Assembly: GCA_036310185.1 (NCBI GenBank)
Contig: JAXJSH010000079.1
Location: 1 to 37,404 of the forward strand
DNA length: 37,404 bases
Reading direction: 5' to 3'
Origin: JALENY01 sp036310185
GTDB taxonomy: Bacteria; Bacillota; Clostridia; Lachnospirales; Lachnospiraceae
Positions 33,636-37,404 of this stretch are shown here, piece after piece (position 1 is the first letter of the stretch; every line of letters begins with the position of its first letter). Position numbers and translations under genes: made by a program. Below the pieces are notes generated by a model. It had not been told where the DNA came from, ran no database searches, and was given only the letters and a program-made list of their open reading frames with translations.

Positions 33636-34415
33636 ATGAGAACATTATGGAACAGTTTTAAAATCGCTTTTTCTATGTATTCGAAAATCCCTGTACCGCA
33701 AAGCGACTGGACAAAGGATAATATGAAGTATGCTATGATCTTTTTTCCCTGGATCGGAATCGTGATCGGTCTGCTTTTTTGGGGCTGGTTCCAGCTTTCC
33801 GGTGTTCTGTCCAGACATAATATGGAACTTTCCCATGAATTTGTAACCATCGTATTTGTGCTGCTTCCAGTGGTGATCACCGGCGGAATCCATCTGGACG
33901 GACTTCTGGACACGGCAGATGCCCGCAGTTCCTGGCAGAAACAGGAGCGGCGTCTGGAAATACTGAAAGATTCCCACGCAGGAGCGTTTGCGATTATCAC
34001 CTGTACAGTCTACTTTCTTTTTTACTACGCGGTCTGCAGTATGATCGGTGCAGAAAATATCACATTAATCGGACTTGGTTTTGTACTGTCCCGTACTTTG
34101 AGTGCACTGGCAATTGTCACATTTCCCATGGCAAAAGGCTCCGGACTTGCAGCTTCCTTTTCCTGCAGTGCAGATAAAAAACGGGTAAGAATTACAATGT
34201 TTTTTTATCTGATCATCCTGACTGCGCTGTATCTCCGGTTTGGAAAAATCCATGGTATCATCTGTATGGCAGCAGCCGGACTTATGTTTTTGTATTACTA
34301 TCGTATGTCGAAAAAATTGTTTGGGGGCATTACCGGCGACCTGGCTGGCTATTTTCTGCAGATGTGTGAACTGGTGACAGCGCTGGCAGCAGTATTATCC
34401 GTAAAAATTCTATAG
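33636..34415 (+). CDS. cobS: Adenosylcobinamide-GDP ribazoletransferase (cobalamin synthase)
   Basis: This 259-residue integral membrane protein has the conserved acidic motif GGIHLDGLLDTADA (near 86-99), then KDSHAGAFAI, and about six hydrophobic helices. It joins GDP-cobinamide and the alpha-ribotide to give cobamide phosphate, at the cytoplasmic membrane. Length is typical. GGAA precedes the ATG at short distance. It follows cobU by 10 bases, the usual order. All motifs expected of an active enzyme are present. Confidence 0.94.
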   Translation: MRTLWNSFKIAFSMYSKIPVPQSDWTKDNMKYAMIFFPWIGIVIGLLFWGWFQLSGVLSRHNMELSHEFVTIVFVLLPVVITGGIHLDGLLDTADARSSWQKQERRLEILKDSHAGAFAIITCTVYFLFYYAVCSMIGAENITLIGLGFVLSRTLSALAIVTFPMAKGSGLAASFSCSADKKRVRITMFFYLIILTALYLRFGKIHGIICMAAAGLMFLYYYRMSKKLFGGITGDLAGYFLQMCELVTALAAVLSVKIL

Positions 34416-34466
34416 TTTGCAATAAAAGTTTCGTTAAGAATATAAACATAAAATGGAGATAAATAT

Positions 34467-34847
34467 ATGGAACTGATCATCGGAGGAGCATTTCAGGGAA
34501 AACTGGAATATGCCCGAACATTGTATCCTGAAACCAAATGGATAGACGGCGAAAACTGTTCTTCGGAAGAACTGGAGAAAGCGTCCGGTATAAACCATTT
34601 TGAGTTGTATATAAAAAGAAGATTAAAAGAAACCGGTGATGTTTCCGATCTTGCTCCCAGTTTGATCGAGAAAAATCCGAATATTATCATAATCAGTCAG
34701 GAAGTGGGGTACGGAGTGGTTCCCATCGATGCTTTTGATCGTCAATATCGGGAAACTGTGGGACGCGTGTGCACAGAACTGGCCGCTTTTTCTGATAAAG
34801 TTCATCGTGTGGTATGCGGAGTGGGGATGGTGATCAAAAGTGACTAA
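34467..34847 (+). CDS. Short, divergent CobU-family protein
   Basis: This 126-residue protein keeps the C-terminal CobU signature, ISQEVGYGVVPIDAFDRQYR followed by ETVGRV, and the start of the fold, IIGGAFQGKLEYA. Its P-loop lacks the Ser/Thr after the lysine (GKL instead of GKS), and about 50 residues of the middle are missing compared with CobU. It may be a regulatory or complementing partner of the cobU product, which has lost exactly the NEVGxG motif. Alternatively it is a decaying duplicate, but its intact frame, TGGAGA-type ribosome site and overlap with cobC argue for function. Overlap with cobC is eight bases. Confidence 0.8.
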   Translation: MELIIGGAFQGKLEYARTLYPETKWIDGENCSSEELEKASGINHFELYIKRRLKETGDVSDLAPSLIEKNPNIIIISQEVGYGVVPIDAFDRQYRETVGRVCTELAAFSDKVHRVVCGVGMVIKSD

Positions 34848-35376
34848 ATTTTATCTGATCCGCCATTTCAAAACTTACGGAAACACAAAGCGGCGTTATA
34901 TCGGAACCACGGACGAACCGTTGTGCCTGGAAGGAATAGAAGAGCAGAAAAAGCACCGCTATGCGGATGTGGAAATCGTATTTTCAAGTCCGCTGAAGCG
35001 CTGCCTGGAAACCGCTGCACGGATATATCCCAGTCAGAAACCCATTGTAATACAAAAGCTGTCTGAATGTGATTTCGGGGAATTTGAAAACAAAAATGCA
35101 GCAGAGCTGAGCGACAATCCGGCTTATCAGGAGTGGATCGACAGCGGCGGAACGCTGCCTTTCCCTGGAGGCGAATCCAGAGAAGAATTTATAAATCGCA
35201 GTGTGGACGGATTTCTTGAGGCAGCAGCCATTTGCCGCGAAAAAAATATCAGCCATGCAGCGCTGGTGGTCCACGGCGGCACGATTATGAGTATTATGTC
35301 TCACTTTTTGCCGGAACAGGGCGATTACTATCATTGGCAATGCAGGAATGGGGATGTCTGTGAACTGGATTTTTAG
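34840..35376 (+). CDS. cobC: Alpha-ribazole phosphatase, histidine phosphatase family
   Basis: This 178-residue protein has the phosphatase motif LIRHFKTYGN (catalytic His near 9; the more usual form is RHG), SSPLKRCLETA, LSECDFGEFE, PGGES and a second histidine in VVHGGTIM (near 145). In cobamide synthesis it removes phosphate from alpha-ribazole phosphate or cobamide phosphate. The GTG start overlaps the preceding gene by eight bases. Its position after cobT-cobU-cobS supports CobC over a general phosphoglycerate-mutase-like phosphatase. Confidence 0.88.
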   Translation: MTKFYLIRHFKTYGNTKRRYIGTTDEPLCLEGIEEQKKHRYADVEIVFSSPLKRCLETAARIYPSQKPIVIQKLSECDFGEFENKNAAELSDNPAYQEWIDSGGTLPFPGGESREEFINRSVDGFLEAAAICREKNISHAALVVHGGTIMSIMSHFLPEQGDYYHWQCRNGDVCELDF

Positions 35377-35448
35377 CGGCATTCCCAGTCTATGCATTTT
35401 TCATCATATCAATATTGCCTTTTCTTTTTTAATCCTTATAAAAAATCC

Positions 35449-35477
35449 TTGTCTCTGCTGAAACCATACGGTATTAT
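35449..35477 (+). promoter_or_regulatory. Promoter for the radical SAM gene
   Basis: TTGTCT (35449-35454) and TATTAT (35472-35477) are 17 bases apart, about 80 bases before the ATG. It marks the end of the corrinoid region. Confidence 0.55.
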
Positions 35478-35556
35478 AGTAGGTACTGGGATTTTTTAAT
35501 TGCAGAAAATTATTTAACAGAATAGTTAGAAAGTATAAGAAAAAGGCAGGATAAAA

Positions 35557-37404
35557 ATGAGAAAACTTGCGTTAAGCGATGAAATACTTTTAACCGTAGA
35601 CAAGCCGGCCCGATATATCGGAAACGAAGTCAACTCTGTCATGAAAAACAAAGAAGAAGTTGACATTCGCTACTGTATGTGTTTCCCGGATGTCTATGAG
35701 ATCGGTATGTCCCATCTTGGTATCCAGATCATTTATGATATGTTAAATACCGATGACCGAATCTGGTGCGAGCGTGTCTATTCACCGTGGCCGGATCTGG
35801 ACAGGATCATGCGCGAAAAACAGATTCCTCTTTTTGCACTGGAATCACAAGATCCGATAAAAAGCTTTGATTTTCTTGGAATTACCATCCAGTATGAAAT
35901 GTGTTACACAAACATACTGCAGATCCTCGATCTGAGCCAGATTCCGCTCCGAACCAAGGACCGTACCTGGGAACATCCGATCGTAATGGGCGGCGGTCCC
36001 TGCGTATCCAACCCGGAGCCGCTGGCTGATTTCTTCGACCTGTTCTACATGGGTGAGGGCGAAACAGAGATGATGCACCTGATGGATGTATACCGTGAAA
36101 GCCGTGCAAACGGCGATTCCAGAGAAACTTTTCTTTTGAAAGCGGCTCAGATTCCGGGAATTTATGTTCCATCTTTATATGAAGTAACCTACAAAGAAGA
36201 CGGCACAATTGCATCTTTCGGGCCAAAACAGGAAGGTGTTCCGGCAGTTGTAAAAAAACAGGTGGTTATGGAAATGTCCGACACCTATTATCCGAAAGCT
36301 CCGGTTGTTCCGTTTATCAAAGCTACTCAGGACCGCGTGACTCTGGAGATCCAGCGCGGCTGCATCCGTGGCTGCCGTTTCTGTCAGGCCGGTATGCTGT
36401 ACCGTCCGACCAGAGAACGTGATGTGGAATATCTGAAAAATCTGGCCGGCGAAATGCTGAAAAATACAGGACACGAAGAGATTTCCTTAAGTTCTTTAAG
36501 TTCCAGCGATTATTCAAAACTGGAAGAACTGATGAACTATCTGATCGATGAGTGCAACAAAAAATGTATCAATATCTCTTTGCCGTCCCTGCGTATCGAC
36601 GCATTTTCACTTGATATCATGAGCAAAGTACAGGATATTAAGAAAAGCAGCCTGACCTTTGCTCCGGAAGCAGGAACCCAGCGTCTCCGCGACGTGATCA
36701 ACAAAGGCCTGACCGAGGAAGTGATTCTGAAAGGTGCCGGTGAAGCGTTTGAGGGTGGGTGGAATAAAGTAAAACTTTATTTTATGCTTGGACTTCCAAC
36801 CGAGACAGAAGATGATATGAAAGGAATCGCCCATCTGGCAGAAGCCATTGCCAAACGTTATTATGAGATTCCGAAAGATCAGCGAAACGGAAAATGTCAG
36901 ATTACCGTCAGCACATCCTTCTTTGTGCCGAAACCATTTACTCCGTTCCAGTGGGCAACCATGCAGAAACCGGAGGAATATATCAACCGTGCAAAAATCG
37001 TGAAAAACGAGATCCGTTCCCAGTTAAACCAGAAGAGCATCAAATACAACTGGCACGAGGCGGATGTAACCGTACTGGAAGGAATCCTTGCACGGGGCGA
37101 CAGACGTATCTGTGATGTAATTGAAGCCGTTTACAAAAAAGGCTGCATCTTTGATGCATGGAGCGAATACTTCCACATGGATACATGGATGAACACATTT
37201 GAAGAACTTGATATGGATCCTGATTTCTATACAATGAGAGAACGTTCCACCGACGAAATCCTGCCGTGGGATTTCATTGATGCGGGCGTATCGAAAAAAT
37301 TCCTGATCCGCGAATGGGAACGGGCAATGAACGAAACAGTCACACCGAACTGCCGGGCAAAATGTTCCGGATGCGGAGCCGGTGTATTTGGAGGAGGTGT
37401 CTGC
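35557..37404 (+). CDS. Radical SAM protein, TIGR03960 type (3' end outside the window)
   Basis: An open frame of 616 codons runs to the window edge without a stop. The N-terminal half is B12-binding-domain-like in layout, with FPDVYEIGMSHLGIQIIYDM and MGGGPCVSNPEPLADFFDLF. The radical SAM core has the cluster motif CIRGCRFC (near residue 268) and GLPTETEDDMKG. The C-terminal end is Cys-rich, CRAKCSGCGAGVFGGGVC, as expected near the end of this family, so only a few residues are probably missing. The family is widespread in Firmicutes, often upstream of a DUF2344 gene and ribonuclease G, with no established reaction. AGGCAGG lies before the ATG. It is probably unrelated to corrinoid uptake. 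Confidence 0.9.
   Translation, partial: MRKLALSDEILLTVDKPARYIGNEVNSVMKNKEEVDIRYCMCFPDVYEIGMSHLGIQIIYDMLNTDDRIWCERVYSPWPDLDRIMREKQIPLFALESQDPIKSFDFLGITIQYEMCYTNILQILDLSQIPLRTKDRTWEHPIVMGGGPCVSNPEPLADFFDLFYMGEGETEMMHLMDVYRESRANGDSRETFLLKAAQIPGIYVPSLYEVTYKEDGTIASFGPKQEGVPAVVKKQVVMEMSDTYYPKAPVVPFIKATQDRVTLEIQRGCIRGCRFCQAGMLYRPTRERDVEYLKNLAGEMLKNTGHEEISLSSLSSSDYSKLEELMNYLIDECNKKCINISLPSLRIDAFSLDIMSKVQDIKKSSLTFAPEAGTQRLRDVINKGLTEEVILKGAGEAFEGGWNKVKLYFMLGLPTETEDDMKGIAHLAEAIAKRYYEIPKDQRNGKCQITVSTSFFVPKPFTPFQWATMQKPEEYINRAKIVKNEIRSQLNQKSIKYNWHEADVTVLEGILARGDRRICDVIEAVYKKGCIFDAWSEYFHMDTWMNTFEELDMDPDFYTMRERSTDEILPWDFIDAGVSKKFLIREWERAMNETVTPNCRAKCSGCGAGVFGGGVC

Overview
The window looks like a chromosomal segment of a gut-type Clostridia bacterium, most likely Lachnospiraceae. 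The evidence is moderate GC, strong AGGAGG-type ribosome binding sites, SLH, cohesin and dockerin surface proteins, BspA-like leucine-rich repeats, ECF transporters and a TIGR03960-type radical SAM gene. Genus is not determinable from the sequence alone. Nearly everything from the left edge to about 35.4 kb concerns cobalamin and related corrinoids (cobamides).

Region 1 (1-7.7 kb): a terminator of an unseen upstream unit, then a cobalamin riboswitch with an intrinsic terminator. It leads a three-protein surface operon: a membrane-anchored cohesin protein, an SLH-anchored cohesin protein, and a large secreted protein that carries a cohesin and a C-terminal type I dockerin. The large gene is split by a frameshift into 2868-4244 and 4142-7525.

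Region 2 (7.7-9.6 kb): a second cobalamin riboswitch reading right, followed by a small membrane protein. Facing it is a third riboswitch on the minus strand, which leads a cysteine-rich small metal-binding-type protein.

Region 3 (9.76-29.03 kb): a fourth riboswitch, closely related to the first, heads about 13 tightly packed collinear genes. In order they are a leucine-rich repeat protein, a DUF4430 protein, EcfT, a double-ATPase EcfA, an ECF S-component, a second EcfT, a large DUF4430 surface protein, a membrane-anchored alpha/alpha-barrel protein, MoxR, DUF58, a transglutaminase-like membrane protein, a 1623-residue SLH/beta-propeller protein and a CbiR-like cobamide-remodelling hydrolase. 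DUF4430 and the alpha/alpha barrel are the two domain types that make up mammalian intrinsic factor and transcobalamin. Here they sit on separate surface proteins next to an ECF importer.

Region 4 (29.0-31.7 kb): a LysR regulator on the minus strand, divergent from an aspartate carbamoyltransferase gene and a DUF1275 membrane protein. This cassette has no obvious corrinoid role. Region 5 (31.8-35.4 kb): a repeat element, then cobT, cobU, cobS, a degenerate cobU paralogue and cobC, the nucleotide-loop assembly pathway. Region 6 (35.5 kb to the end): a radical SAM gene running off the right edge.

The combined model is inference. When cobalamin is scarce, the riboswitches release a cell-surface apparatus, part of it assembled by cohesin-dockerin contacts, that captures corrinoids. 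A dedicated ECF transporter imports them, CbiR removes the foreign lower ligand, and CobT/U/S/C rebuild the cobamide the cell prefers. A candidate undescribed element is the riboswitch-controlled surface capture machinery that combines transcobalamin-like domains with cohesin-dockerin scaffolding.
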